The position numbers were made by a program, and so were the translations under genes. A stretch of 57,195 bases of DNA from Polyangia bacterium (lineage in GTDB: Bacteria > Myxococcota_A > Polyangia > Nannocystales > Nannocystaceae), in contig JAUHWG010000045.1 of NCBI GenBank assembly GCA_030424595.1, forward strand, positions 1 to 57,195, written 5' to 3'. Positions 7,982-17,393 of this stretch are shown one piece after another. Position 1 is the stretch's first letter, and each line of letters opens with the position of its first letter. The notes under the pieces were generated by a model. It worked only from the letters and a program-made list of their open reading frames with translations, did not search any database and was not told the DNA's origin.

Positions 7982-10396
7982 CTAGCGCCGCGGGCCGGCC
8001 TCCGCCTGGTTCCTCTTCTTCGCGAGGCGGGCGAGCGAAGCGCTGAGCTCGACCAAGGACAGCGACCCCTTCCGGTAGACCGCCGCGACACGGCTGCGGA
8101 GCTGTCGCCGGTCCGCCTCCGAGAGCTCCATCGCCGAGGCGATGACCACCGGGATCCCGCTCCAGCGGGGATCTCGACGGAGATGCTCGACGACGGCAAA
8201 CCCGTCCATCTCCGGCATCATCAGGTCGAGGATGATCACGTCCGCCGGGCCCTCCTCGAGCCGCTCCAGCGCCTCGACGCCGTGGCAGGCCTCGCGCACC
8301 TCCCAGCCGCTCTGGCGAAGCCCGCGGCGGTAGACCTCGCGGGCGTCGGCGTCGTCGTCGACCACCAAGACCGTCCCCTCCCCGCCCCCGGCGTGGAGCG
8401 TCAGCACCGAGAGGAGGCGCTCTCGGCTCACCGGCTTGACGAGATAGTCGTCGGCGCCGAGGGAGAGCGCCCGGCCCTGCTCCTGGAGGATCGACGAGAA
8501 GACCACCGGGATCGTCGCCAGCGCAGGCTCTGCCTTCAACGCCGCGAGCACCTCCCAGCCGCTGATGTCCGGGAGCATGACGTCGAGGAGGATCGCCGCG
8601 GGGCGGAACGCCCGCGCGTGGGCGATCCCCTCCCGCCCGTCGTAGGCGGAGCGGATCCGGACGCCCTCGCGGACGAGGTGGCGCGCGATCAGATCGTGGA
8701 CCGCCGGATCATCGTCGATCACCAGGACCACCGGCGCCTCGTCGTAGGGGAGCCCCAGCCCCCCATCTGCGGCCGCGCTCACCTGCGACCGCGCCGCCTC
8801 GGCGCTCGTCGCCGCTGCCACAGCCCGCGCCGAGCCCGAGCTCTCCGCGGCCGGCTCCTCAGGCTCGATCCCGAGGCTTCGAGAGGCCTCGAGCACATCC
8901 TCCTCGGTCGCCCAGGCGAGGATCCGAACGGTGAAGGTCGAGCCCTCGCCGACCGCGCTCGTGACCTCGATCCCGCCGCCGAGCATCTCGCAAAAGCGCC
9001 GCGAGATCGTCAGGCCGAGGCCCGTGCCGCCGTACTTCCGCGTCGTCGACGAGTCGGCCTGGGCGAAGGCCTCGAAGATCATCTCAAGGCGCTCGGCCGG
9101 GATGCCGACGCCGGTGTCCGACACCTCGATCACCAGCCACTCGCCCCCCGAGCCCTCGCGCCTGACGACGAGCCCGATCTCCCCCTCCGAGGTGAACTTG
9201 CAGGCGTTGCTCAGCAGGTTGTTCATCACCTGCCGGAGCTTGAGCCGGTCGGTCCGGACCGCCCCGATCCCGGCCTCAAGCCGGCTGACGAGGCGATTGC
9301 GGTTGCGCTCCGCCAGCGGCTGGATGACGTCGACCACCTCTGCGAGCACGTGCTCGACGTCGATCTCCTCCAGGTAGATGTCGAAGCGACCGGCCTCGAT
9401 CTTCGAGATGTCGAGGATGTCGTTGATGAGCCCGAGGAGGAAGGTCGCGGCCCCGTGCACCCGCTCGAGGTCGGGCCTCAGCGAGCTCGCGCCCAACACC
9501 TCGAGGTCCTCGGTGATGAGCTCGGTGTAGCCGATCACCGCGTTGAGCGGGGTTCGCAGCTCATGGCTCATGTTGGCGAGGAACTGGCTCTTCGCCTGGT
9601 CGGCCCGGATAGCCTCGTCGCGGGCGAGGGCGAGCGCCTCGTTGAGCTCGTGGCGGGCGGCCTCGGCCCGCTTGCGCTCGGAGATGTCGCGGCAAAGCGC
9701 CATCACCCGCGCAGCGTCTCCCTCGCCGAAGAGGCCGAGGCGGACCTCGACCGGGAAGACCGACCCGTCGCGGCGTCGGTGCTTGCCTTCGATCGTCACC
9801 GGAATGCCGGGGGTCATGCGGCTCCAGATCCCGCGGATCGAGCCCTTCTTCACAGTCAGCTCGACCTCGTAGATGTGCATCTGCAGCAGCTCTTCGCGGC
9901 TGTAGCCGACCGAGTCGCACATAGCCTTGTTGACGTCGACGAAGCGCCCGTTCATGTCGTGGGCGATGAACGCGTCGGCCGTGTTGTCGACGAAGGACTG
10001 GGTCCGATCGGCCCGGCCGCGCAGGGCCTCGAGCGCTCGACGGGGGCCGTCGACGTCCTCGACGAGCGCGCCTATCCGGTCGGCGCCGACAGGGGCGAGG
10101 CGACAGCGGACCCACCGGGAGCCTCCTCCGCGGCGCGGCCACAGGAGCTCGAGCTCCGCGCGGCCCTCGCCCGCGGCGAGCCGCAGCGCCTCGGCGAAGG
10201 CCGCGGCGTCAGCCTCTGCGAGCGCCCCCGCGAAGGGCTCACCGAGCCCCGGCTCAAGGCAGTCGCCGAGGTGCGCGGACCAGCCCGTGCTCCCTGCGTA
10301 TACCCGTCCCTCGCCGTCGAGCACACGCGCAACTCCAGCGACCTCGAGGAGCTGGCGTCGCCAGCTCTCTTCAACCACTCGGCCCCCCAGGAGCAT
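7982..10396 (-). CDS. hybrid sensor histidine kinase, PAS-HisKA-HATPase-REC-REC
   Basis: 804 aa from the ATG at 10396; the frame is open further upstream but composition there is not protein-like. Domains in order: an N-terminal region of about 120 aa, a PAS domain (FVDNTADAFIAHDMNGRFVDVNKAM to CRDISERKRAE), HisKA with phospho-acceptor His in SHELRTPLNAVIGY, HATPase_c (NLLSNACKF, DTGVGIP, GGTGLGLTI), then two receivers with acceptor Asp in LLDVMLPDISG and ILDLMMPEMDG and Lys in YLVKP. No membrane segment, so it senses in the cytoplasm. It lies 158 bp downstream of a second histidine kinase on the same strand, and the two may form one signalling unit. Confidence 0.93.
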   Translation of the reverse strand: MLLGGRVVEESWRRQLLEVAGVARVLDGEGRVYAGSTGWSAHLGDCLEPGLGEPFAGALAEADAAAFAEALRLAAGEGRAELELLWPRRGGGSRWVRCRLAPVGADRIGALVEDVDGPRRALEALRGRADRTQSFVDNTADAFIAHDMNGRFVDVNKAMCDSVGYSREELLQMHIYEVELTVKKGSIRGIWSRMTPGIPVTIEGKHRRRDGSVFPVEVRLGLFGEGDAARVMALCRDISERKRAEAARHELNEALALARDEAIRADQAKSQFLANMSHELRTPLNAVIGYTELITEDLEVLGASSLRPDLERVHGAATFLLGLINDILDISKIEAGRFDIYLEEIDVEHVLAEVVDVIQPLAERNRNRLVSRLEAGIGAVRTDRLKLRQVMNNLLSNACKFTSEGEIGLVVRREGSGGEWLVIEVSDTGVGIPAERLEMIFEAFAQADSSTTRKYGGTGLGLTISRRFCEMLGGGIEVTSAVGEGSTFTVRILAWATEEDVLEASRSLGIEPEEPAAESSGSARAVAAATSAEAARSQVSAAADGGLGLPYDEAPVVLVIDDDPAVHDLIARHLVREGVRIRSAYDGREGIAHARAFRPAAILLDVMLPDISGWEVLAALKAEPALATIPVVFSSILQEQGRALSLGADDYLVKPVSRERLLSVLTLHAGGGEGTVLVVDDDADAREVYRRGLRQSGWEVREACHGVEALERLEEGPADVIILDLMMPEMDGFAVVEHLRRDPRWSGIPVVIASAMELSEADRRQLRSRVAAVYRKGSLSLVELSASLARLAKKRNQAEAGPRR

Positions 10397-10522
10397 CCAA
10401 TCCCGACCCCACGTAGACGGCCATTGTAGTCTAGAGGGAGGGGAATCTCGATTCAGATTGGCCGGAGATGCCCCCTGGAGACCTCTCCCTCCGCCGGCAC
10501 ACCCGCCGGAGCGCTGCCGCGC

Positions 10523-10562
10523 CGCCCTGAGCGCCGTGCTTCGACGAGGCCCGCTCAGGGCG
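10523..10562 (-). terminator. 11-bp inverted repeat overlapping the kinase stop codon
   Basis: CGCCCTGAGCG (10523-10533) and CGCTCAGGGCG (10552-10562) are perfect complements separated by 18 nt. On the minus strand the first arm contains the TGA of the V4R kinase gene. It is a good candidate for a terminator or an attenuator between the two kinase genes, although it lacks a U tract. Confidence 0.5.
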
Positions 10563-12507
10563 CTTCGACCAGCTCGGCCGAGCCTACCCGCCGCGGGATC
10601 CGAACCGAGAAGGTCGAGCCCTCGCCGACGACGCTCCTGGCGATCACAGAGCCGCCCATCAGCTCGCAGAAGGAGCGCGTGATCGCCAGGCCCAGGCCGG
10701 TCCCGCCGTACTTCCGCGTCGTCGACTCGTCCGCCTGACGGAAGGGCTGGAAGAGCTCCTCCAGCCGATCTTCGGGGATGCCGATGCCGCTGTCGACGAC
10801 CTCGAGCTCCAACCACTCGACGTCGTCGGCGTCGGCGACGACCTCTGCACGCAGCGTGATCGTCCCCCGATCGGTGAACTTACAGGCGTTGCTCAGCAGG
10901 TTGTAGAGGATCTGGCGGACCTTGGTCCGGTCGGCGGCGACCGTCCGGTGCTCGCCCTGGAACTCGAAGACCAGCTCGTTCTGATTGCGCGCGGCGAGGG
11001 TCTCGACGGTCTCGGCGACGTCCTCGATCAGCTCGTTGGCGTCGAAGGTCTCGATGAATACGTCCATCTTCCCAGCCTCGATCTTCGACACGTCGAGCAC
11101 GTCGTTGATCAGGGCGAGGAGGTGAAACGCGGAGGTGCCGATCCGGCGGAGATCCTTGAGGTGGGTCTCGTCCTTGGCCCCCTCGAGCTCCTCCTCGATC
11201 AGCTCCGCGTAGCCGATGATCGCGTTGAGCGGGGTCCGCAGCTCATGGCTCATGTTCGCCAAGAAGACGCTCTTGGCCCGGTTGGCGTCGACGGCGTGAT
11301 CGCGGGCCGAGCGGAGCCGCTCGTTGAGCTCCTGAAGCTCGGCGTTGACCGCCTCGATCTGGCGCGTCCGCTCCGAGACCCGCTGCTCGAGCATGTCGTT
11401 GGCCCGGCGCAGCGCGAGCTGGGCGTGCTTGCGCTCGGTGATGTCGTGGACCACCAGGAGGAGGCTGTCCTTCTTGCGGTAGCGGAAGCGCGCGGCCCGG
11501 ACCTCGAGGTGATAGAGGCGCCGCGACTTGGCGGTGGCGACCACCTCCCCCTGGAAGGCGCCCGCCTCTGACATCTGCGCCATCACCTCGTCGAAGAACG
11601 TGGGGTCGAGGAAGAGCCGGGTCAGCTCCATCCCCTGGAGGTCGGCGAGCGCGTACTCGAAGAGCTGCGACGCCGCCGGGTTGGCGTGGATGATCTCTCC
11701 GCCGTTGTCGACGATCAGCAGCGTGTTCGTCGACGCCTCGAAGATCCCGCGGTACTGCTCCTCGCGGGCCGCGAGCTCGTCCTCGATCTTCTTGCGCGAG
11801 AAGAAGCCCGGGATCTCGTAGCGGGTGACGTGCTTGGCCAGCCCCGGCTGCTGTCGCAGGTAGTCGGCGATGAAGCCCTCGATCTTCGAGGGGTGGGCCA
11901 TGATGAAGCGACAGTGGTCGTCGCCCTTCGCCCGGCAGAGGATCTCGGTCGCGACCAGCGGCACGCCGAAGGAGTCCTCGCACCAGCCCGAGGCGTAGCC
12001 CGCGTTCATCACGCACACCGGGAAGTCCGTGGTCTTGCCGGCCGCCAGCCACGAGTCCGACTCGAAGGAGAAGGGGTGGTCGTAGAGGAGATAGAAGTCC
12101 TCGTCGGGCGTAGGTCGGCTCTCCTCCGAGATCTCGACGAACGAGAAGCCCGAGTGGGCGAACTGGATCGGCCCGGCGGAGAGCTTGGCTATCGGATCGA
12201 CGACCCCCATCCGCTCGGCGAAGGAGCGCGCGTCGGCGATCGCCATGGTGTGGGCGATGTCGAAGAGGAGCGAGCGCGCGACCCCCAGCGCCTCCTCTTC
12301 GCCCTTGTCGGCGTAGAGGTTCTGGATCATCTCGAAGAACTCGACCGACATCGACGACGCGCGGACGAGGATGTAGCGCTGACCGAAGATCTCGATCGTC
12401 CCCTGCTCGGGGATGTCCTTGCGCTCCGAGAAGAACTTGGCGACGTACTCCTGCGCCTTCTCGAAGATCGGGACAAAAGCCTCTGGGACCGAAACGGTCT
12501 TCAGCAA
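10555..12507 (-). CDS. V4R-domain sensor histidine kinase
   Basis: 650 aa, starting at a TTG (12507) preceded by a GGAGG Shine-Dalgarno about 9 nt away. Residues 1-220 match the XylR-N/V4R arrangement, a small-molecule (hydrocarbon) binding fold: the segment ending CRAKGDDHCRFIMAHPSKIE is typical of V4R. Then come a PAS domain (FEASTNTLLIVDNGGEII to VVHDITERKHA), a coiled coil, HisKA with SHELRTPLNAIIGY, and HATPase_c (NLLSNACKF, DSGIGIP, GGTGLGLAI). There is no receiver domain and no membrane segment. The HisKA/HATPase part closely resembles the downstream hybrid kinase, suggesting paralogy or shared partners. The ligand is unknown. Confidence 0.9.
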   Translation of the reverse strand: MLKTVSVPEAFVPIFEKAQEYVAKFFSERKDIPEQGTIEIFGQRYILVRASSMSVEFFEMIQNLYADKGEEEALGVARSLLFDIAHTMAIADARSFAERMGVVDPIAKLSAGPIQFAHSGFSFVEISEESRPTPDEDFYLLYDHPFSFESDSWLAAGKTTDFPVCVMNAGYASGWCEDSFGVPLVATEILCRAKGDDHCRFIMAHPSKIEGFIADYLRQQPGLAKHVTRYEIPGFFSRKKIEDELAAREEQYRGIFEASTNTLLIVDNGGEIIHANPAASQLFEYALADLQGMELTRLFLDPTFFDEVMAQMSEAGAFQGEVVATAKSRRLYHLEVRAARFRYRKKDSLLLVVHDITERKHAQLALRRANDMLEQRVSERTRQIEAVNAELQELNERLRSARDHAVDANRAKSVFLANMSHELRTPLNAIIGYAELIEEELEGAKDETHLKDLRRIGTSAFHLLALINDVLDVSKIEAGKMDVFIETFDANELIEDVAETVETLAARNQNELVFEFQGEHRTVAADRTKVRQILYNLLSNACKFTDRGTITLRAEVVADADDVEWLELEVVDSGIGIPEDRLEELFQPFRQADESTTRKYGGTGLGLAITRSFCELMGGSVIARSVVGEGSTFSVRIPRRVGSAELVEAP

Positions 12508-12870
12508 GCCGAAACCTCCGTTCCTGGCGCCCTTCGGCCCGTACCGTCCGCGACCGCCCGCGGCCGATGGCGGCGGATGTGACGGACCAGAAGAACCGCA
12601 GGGATGACCATAAACGGATGTCGCGTGGCTTATACGCGCCGGCGGAGGAGTCTAACCGTCGGGTCCTCGCGTGCGCAAGAAGGCCGAGGAGAGCGGCCCT
12701 GGGATCGCCGCGAAACCGCGCCATGCCTCGCACTTGCCGCTGTTGTGGTCTAGGTGCCACAGCGGTCGATGAGTTCATCGCTCCTCTACGCCGCCGCTCG
12801 TTGCGCCTCGAAGCGGCACCCCAGGGCGATAACTTGCGAATCGCAGCCTCGACCTGCAGCATCAGCGGGC
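12508..12870. other. 363-bp divergent intergenic region
   Basis: It lies between the divergent V4R kinase and cytochrome c genes and must carry both promoters. I see no clear -35/-10 pair, operator palindrome or RNA gene. The base composition is slightly lower in G+C than the flanks. Confidence 0.45.
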
Positions 12871-13431
12871 ATGCGCCAGGCGATGACCTCTACAGTCCTC
12901 CTCTGCCTGGGCCTCGGGCTGACCGCCTGCGACACCGATCTGCGCGCCTCACCGCGCCCGTCGACCCAGGCCAAGACAGCACCCGAAGCGCAGACCGCCG
13001 ACGATCCGCCGGGCTTTATCGACGATCCGCAGGAGCTCAACGTCGATCCGGCGCTCGCCGCCAAGGCCAAGGCGCTGTGGGACACCGGCTGCGCGCGCTG
13101 TCACGGCGCCTACGGAGACGGCAAGGGCAGCGACGGTACGGCCCTCGACCCCGCGCCGCGGAACTTCCATCAGCGCGCCTGGCAGGCCAACGTCGCCGAC
13201 GAGCACATCAAGAAGGTCATCCTCCAGGGCGGCTCCGCCTCGGGGCTGAGCCCGGCGATGGTCGCCAACCTCGAGCTCCAGAGCCAACCTGAGCTCTTGG
13301 AGCAGGTCATCGTTCTCCTCCGCGGCTTCCCTCATTGGAAGCCGGCGCCGGCCGGCTCGATCGACCCCGGCGGTGCTCCGGTCGATCCGACGCCGAGCGA
13401 TAGGGCGAAGAGCCCACCGCCCCCGACCTAG
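12871..13431 (+). CDS. c-type cytochrome lipoprotein
   Basis: 186 aa from the ATG at 12871 (a second ATG at 12883 is possible). Signal sequence MTSTVLLCLGLGLTAC with lipobox LTAC. After a 40-residue linker comes one class I cytochrome c domain: heme site CARCH within DTGCARCHGAYGDGKG, followed by DPAPRNF and a distal Met candidate in LSPAMVANLE. It should be a membrane-tethered periplasmic mono-heme electron carrier. No oxidase or dehydrogenase gene is adjacent, so the partner is unknown. The C-terminus is Pro-rich. Confidence 0.88.
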   Translation: MRQAMTSTVLLCLGLGLTACDTDLRASPRPSTQAKTAPEAQTADDPPGFIDDPQELNVDPALAAKAKALWDTGCARCHGAYGDGKGSDGTALDPAPRNFHQRAWQANVADEHIKKVILQGGSASGLSPAMVANLELQSQPELLEQVIVLLRGFPHWKPAPAGSIDPGGAPVDPTPSDRAKSPPPPT

Positions 13432-13579
13432 CGGTCTGTGGCAAGGTCCCGCGCGCCCTCGCTTGCCCTCGTCGCCTCTCTCTTGGTCGGCGAGCGTGAC
13501 GACGAGAACGAGCGAGGGGCGAGGGTCCCCGTCAGGCTCGAGCGACGGTCGGCCGACCGTCACCGTCTACGCGTCACCG

Positions 13580-13634
13580 CAGCTCTGCCTCAGCTCTGCC
13601 TCAGCTCTGCCTCAGCTCTGCCTCAGCTCTACCT
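13580..13634. repeat. 11-bp tandem repeat, 5 copies
   Basis: CAGCTCTGCCT is repeated four times exactly and once with one change (CAGCTCTACCT). It sits in the 211-bp gap between the convergent cytochrome c and GGDEF genes, ending 8 bp from the GGDEF stop codon. Confidence 0.9.
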
Positions 13635-13642
13635 CGGCGCCC

Positions 13643-15145
13643 TCAGCCCCGACCGGAGAGGCCGAAGAGCTCCCCCTCGGCGCCGATGCACGCGCGCTGG
13701 CGGCCCGCTCGCTTGGCCTCGAGGAGGTTGCGGTCGGCGACCGAGAAGAGCGCCGACGGGACGCTGCAGTCGTCGGGGAACGAGGCGCCGCCGATGCTCA
13801 TCGCGATCTCCTGCTCCCAGGCGAGCTTGCCCAGGCGACCGATGACCCGCGCGAGATCCTCACCGCCGGTCTCCGGCAGGAGCACCGTGAACTCATCGCC
13901 GCCGAAGCGACCGACGAGATCGTGGGCGCGCAAGGTCTGGCGCAGGAGCTCGCCTGTCTTCTTGAGCACATCGTCACCAGCGCTGTGCCCCTGGCTGTCG
14001 TTGATCGCCTTAAAATTGTCGAGGTCGACGACGAGCAGCGAACAGGGGTGCTTGGCCCGGAGGCAGCGCATCTCCTCGACGGCCATCCGCGCCTCGAACT
14101 CGCGGCGGTTGAAGACCCCCGTCAGGCTGTCGAAGCGGGCGAGCCGCTCGACATCGCGGAGGAGCGTGAGGTTGTCGAGCACCAGCGAGGTCTGGCCGAG
14201 GAAGGTCGCCAGGCCGTCCATCGCCGGCCCCTGGATCTCGATCCCGCTATAGAGGTTGTCGACGAAGACCAGCGCCAGCGGAGCGCCCCGCGACTCGATG
14301 CACGTCAGGACGTAGGGACCGGTCGCCCCGAGGCAGGACAGGCCGGGGCTCGACGAGGGGCCGACGAAGCGCTGGGGACCGGCGGCGGCGAGGGTGCGCG
14401 CGACCTCCTCGGCGGAGGGGAGCACCTCGACGCCGTAGATCTGGGCCTGGAGGCCGCTCGTCTCCTCCTGCTGCGCGGCGCCGGTGATAATGTGCTCCAA
14501 GGTCCTGCCCTCGAGCGTGATCGCCTCCCAGATCCGGTGGGCCTCCTCGACGCTAGCAGGGCCGACCGCCCGCGAGCCGACGAAGCGGCTGCGGATCTCG
14601 TCGTAGACGAAGACCGCCGCGCGGTTGAACCCGAGGCCGTCGCCCGAGGTGAGCCCCGAGAGGAGGATCCGCAGCGACGCGTCGACGTCGCTCGACGCCA
14701 ACATGTGCTGGGTGAGCACCTGCAGCACCTCCAAGCGGGCGACCCCGCCGGCGAAGCGCTCGCCCAGCTCGAAGAGCGCGGCGCCGCCGAAGAGCTCGAC
14801 GAAGAGACGCCGGACCGGGCCCTCGCCGCCGTCGATGAAGTCACCGTCGCCCAGCTCGACCTCGCCTCGGCCGCTGACGCAGCGGATCCGGAGGCTCGCG
14901 CCCGCGCTGCGGCTGACCTGCTTGGGCCGCCAGGCGGGGCTCGTCGCGAAGAGCTTGAGGAGACGACGCGAGGCCGCCGAGAGCTCGGCGGCGAGCGGCA
15001 CCTCGACCTCGACCTCGACCTCGGCCGGCGCCTGGGCGAAGAGGGCGCGGAGGGCCGCTGGCGCCGGCGTGACCCCGACGGCCCTGGCGACCGCCGGCGG
15101 CAGCGCGTCGATCCACGGGGGGAGGAGCAGTGGCGAGGCGGTGAC
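13643..15145 (-). CDS. GAF-GGDEF diguanylate cyclase
   Basis: I favour a GTG start at 15145 (500 aa); an ATG at 15205 adds 20 Arg/Ser-rich residues. The middle is GAF-like, with LSSGLTSGDGLGFNRAAVFVYDE and ALVFVDNLYSG. The C-terminal 170 residues are a GGDEF domain: RFDSLTGVFNRREFEARM, then VDLDNFKAINDSQGHSAGD and GRFGGDEF. An inhibitory-site RxxD (RAHD) lies exactly five residues before GGDEF. It should make cyclic di-GMP from two GTP with product feedback, in the cytosol, controlled through the GAF region. The GAF domain seems to be of the myxobacterial long type. Confidence 0.92.
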   Translation of the reverse strand, partial: VTASPLLLPPWIDALPPAVARAVGVTPAPAALRALFAQAPAEVEVEVEVPLAAELSAASRRLLKLFATSPAWRPKQVSRSAGASLRIRCVSGRGEVELGDGDFIDGGEGPVRRLFVELFGGAALFELGERFAGGVARLEVLQVLTQHMLASSDVDASLRILLSGLTSGDGLGFNRAAVFVYDEIRSRFVGSRAVGPASVEEAHRIWEAITLEGRTLEHIITGAAQQEETSGLQAQIYGVEVLPSAEEVARTLAAAGPQRFVGPSSSPGLSCLGATGPYVLTCIESRGAPLALVFVDNLYSGIEIQGPAMDGLATFLGQTSLVLDNLTLLRDVERLARFDSLTGVFNRREFEARMAVEEMRCLRAKHPCSLLVVDLDNFKAINDSQGHSAGDDVLKKTGELLRQTLRAHDLVGRFGGDEFTVLLPETGGEDLARVIGRLGKLAWEQEIAMSIGGASFPDDCSVPSALFSVADRNLLEAKRAGRQRACIGAEGELFGLSGRG

Positions 15146-15319
15146 GATGGAGCGAGGATAGCGGCTCTGGGACCGGCTGAGCAGCGACGAGCGCGGAGAC
15201 CTCACCCGGTCACGAGCGCCGTTTTGCCCGCCCGCGCGGGTCGACGGTCGCGCCGCCGCTCGCCGGAGATCGCGGTCGGGGCTTGCCCTGCGCGCCGCTT
15301 CCCGGCAGCCTTGTGGGTC

Positions 15320-16570
15320 GTGACGTCCTCACCGGCCACACAACGCCTCCGTGGCCGACTCCTCGCCCCTGCGCGCAATCGCCCGACCCTCGAATGGATC
15401 GAGGACGGAGTGATCACGGTGGACGAGCGAGGGTCCATCACCTCGATCGAGGCCGCGAGCCCGGACGAGCGCCTGCCCGAGACCCACCCTGGCGCCGTCT
15501 TTCTACCTGGCCTTGTGGACACCCACGTTCACTACCCCCAGACGCGGGTCAAGGGCAGCGCCAGCGGCCCCCTGCTCGACTGGCTGAAGGCGACCGTCTT
15601 CCCCGAGGAGGCCAAGTTCGCCGACGACGACTATGCGGCGGCGGTGGCCCTCGAGTTCTCGGCGGCGATGATCGCCCAGGGGACGACGACCGCGTCGATC
15701 TACGGATCCCCCCACCCGGCGGCGACCGACATCCTCTTCGCGACGCTCGCTCGCCTCGGCCTCCGGGCCCAGCTCGGGCTCACCTTGATGGACCGCGGCG
15801 CGCCGCCGGAGAACCTCCTCGCCGCAGGTCCCGCGCTCGCCGCCTGCGAAGGCCTGATCGAGCGCTGGCACGGCCATGACGACGACCGCCTGCGCTTCTG
15901 CGTGACCCCTCGCTTCGCCCTCTCCTGCACCCCGCAGCTCCTCCGCGGCGCCGCCGACCTCGCCTGCGCCCACGGCCTCTCGCTCCAGACCCACCTCGCC
16001 GAGAACGACGCGGAGCTCCGGGCGACCGCCGCCGCCTTCCCCGACGCCGCCGACTACCTCGAGGTCTACGAGTCCCACGGCCTCGTCGGCGAGCGCTCCC
16101 TCTTCGCCCACTGCATCCACCTGAGCGAGCGCAACTGGGATCGCCTCGCGGAGCGCCGCGCCTGCGTCGCCCACTGCCCCGACTCGAACTTCTTCCTCGG
16201 CAGCGGCGTGATGCCGCTGCAGGCCGCGACCTCCCGGGGCGTCCGGGTCGGCCTCGGCACCGACGTCGGCGCGGGCCGGACCTTCTCGCTGCGACGGGTC
16301 GCCGCCCGGGCCTACGACGCCGCCCTCCTCCGCGGCGCCCCGGTCACCCCCGAGGCGCTCCTGTGGCTGGCGACCCGCGGCGGCGCCGAAGCCCTCGGCC
16401 TCGACGATCGGATCGGGCTCCTGGAGCCGGGCTTTGACGCTGATCTCTGCGCGGTCGATCTTCCCACCTCGAGCCGGCGCGATCCCTTCGACGCCCTCCT
16501 CTTCAACCTCGACGCCGGCCCTGTCCGCGCCACCTACGTCCGCGGCCGCCGTCTCCTCGTCGACGCCTGA
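15320..16570 (+). CDS. guaD: guanine deaminase
   Basis: 416 aa from a GTG at 15320 (TTG at 15311 is an alternative). It is a zinc amidohydrolase that converts guanine to xanthine in purine salvage/degradation. Visible family motifs: PGLVDTHVHYPQ (HxH metal ligands), QTHLAEND, FAHCIHLSE, CVAHCPDSNFFLGSGVMP and GLGTDVGAG (catalytic Asp). These order and spacing features match guanine deaminases rather than generic amidohydrolases. No other purine gene is nearby; the divergent neighbour is the GGDEF cyclase, which consumes GTP, but a functional tie is only speculation. Confidence 0.92.
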   Translation: MTSSPATQRLRGRLLAPARNRPTLEWIEDGVITVDERGSITSIEAASPDERLPETHPGAVFLPGLVDTHVHYPQTRVKGSASGPLLDWLKATVFPEEAKFADDDYAAAVALEFSAAMIAQGTTTASIYGSPHPAATDILFATLARLGLRAQLGLTLMDRGAPPENLLAAGPALAACEGLIERWHGHDDDRLRFCVTPRFALSCTPQLLRGAADLACAHGLSLQTHLAENDAELRATAAAFPDAADYLEVYESHGLVGERSLFAHCIHLSERNWDRLAERRACVAHCPDSNFFLGSGVMPLQAATSRGVRVGLGTDVGAGRTFSLRRVAARAYDAALLRGAPVTPEALLWLATRGGAEALGLDDRIGLLEPGFDADLCAVDLPTSSRRDPFDALLFNLDAGPVRATYVRGRRLLVDA

Positions 16571-16650
16571 GCCCGCGAGGGCCTTCGCGCCCTGCCCCTA
16601 GCAGACCCAGATGCGGGGCGCCGGCCCTCGCCCCGACGACTCCACGCCTC

Positions 16651-17166
16651 CTAGGCCTGGGGCTGGGCTGCGGTGTGGGGCCTCGCGCTGCGACGGCCGC
16701 GGCGAGCCTTCGGCGCAGCGGCGTCCGCCTGCTTGACGAGCGAGAGGTGCGGCGCTCGGCCCCGCTCGGCGGCGACCGGGGCCAGGCGGACGGTCCGCAG
16801 CCAGCGACCGAGCTCGCGGATCATCACCTCGGAGAGGCGGATCGTCGATCGCTCGACGTCGAGCGGCGCCAGGTAGCGATCGCCAAAGTCGTCCGCGAGC
16901 TCGAGCAAGGCGTCGATCGCCGCCCGCTGATCGCGGTGGAGCTGGCCGAGCAGCTCCGCGTCGATCGTCCCCGGGACCGCGCCGAAGGCCGGATCGCAGG
17001 GCAGCTCCCGGAGACGATAACGCCCGAGGTACTCGACCAAGAGCTCGGCGAGCTCAGCGTATCCCCGCGCACGTCGCGGGGTCAGGCTCGGCGACCGAGC
17101 GCTGAGAAAACGGGCGAGAACGAGGTCGAGCGGCAGCATCTGGCGGGGGAGAGTGTTTTTGGCCAT
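16651..17166 (-). CDS. hypothetical protein, 171 aa
   Basis: Starts at ATG 17166 (MAKNTLPRQ). The protein is mainly helical, with LAELLVEYLGRYRLRELP, LLGQLHRDQRAAIDALLELADDF and ERSTIRLSEVMIRELGRWLRTV, and ends in a basic Lys/Arg-rich tail. No signal peptide, membrane segment or known motif. The tail could bind nucleic acid or a membrane surface, which is inference. It is convergent with guaD (80 bp) and divergent from the MFS carrier. Confidence 0.6.
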   Translation of the reverse strand: MAKNTLPRQMLPLDLVLARFLSARSPSLTPRRARGYAELAELLVEYLGRYRLRELPCDPAFGAVPGTIDAELLGQLHRDQRAAIDALLELADDFGDRYLAPLDVERSTIRLSEVMIRELGRWLRTVRLAPVAAERGRAPHLSLVKQADAAAPKARRGRRSARPHTAAQPQA

Positions 17167-17393
17167 GAACGGAGCTAGCCACAGGCCGATGCTCTGGGGG
17201 AGACAACGCGCGGCAGGCACGGTCGCGCCCTTTGCGCCCCTTTGCTGCGAATCTTCGGCACACGGCGCCCTCGCCGACCCGAGCGGCCCTCGCCGCGCTG
17301 CGCGCCCTCGCGCGAGCTCCCGCGGGCTGCCGCCGCGGGCCTCCGACCTCGCTTCCATGCGCCGGGGGGACGTGCCAGGCTGGGCGGCCCATC

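Noticed and set aside
13373..15319. A 1065-residue frame that runs into guanine deaminase from upstream
   Set aside because: Its first 650 residues lie antisense to the GGDEF cyclase and have no domain; the deaminase fold begins at 15320.
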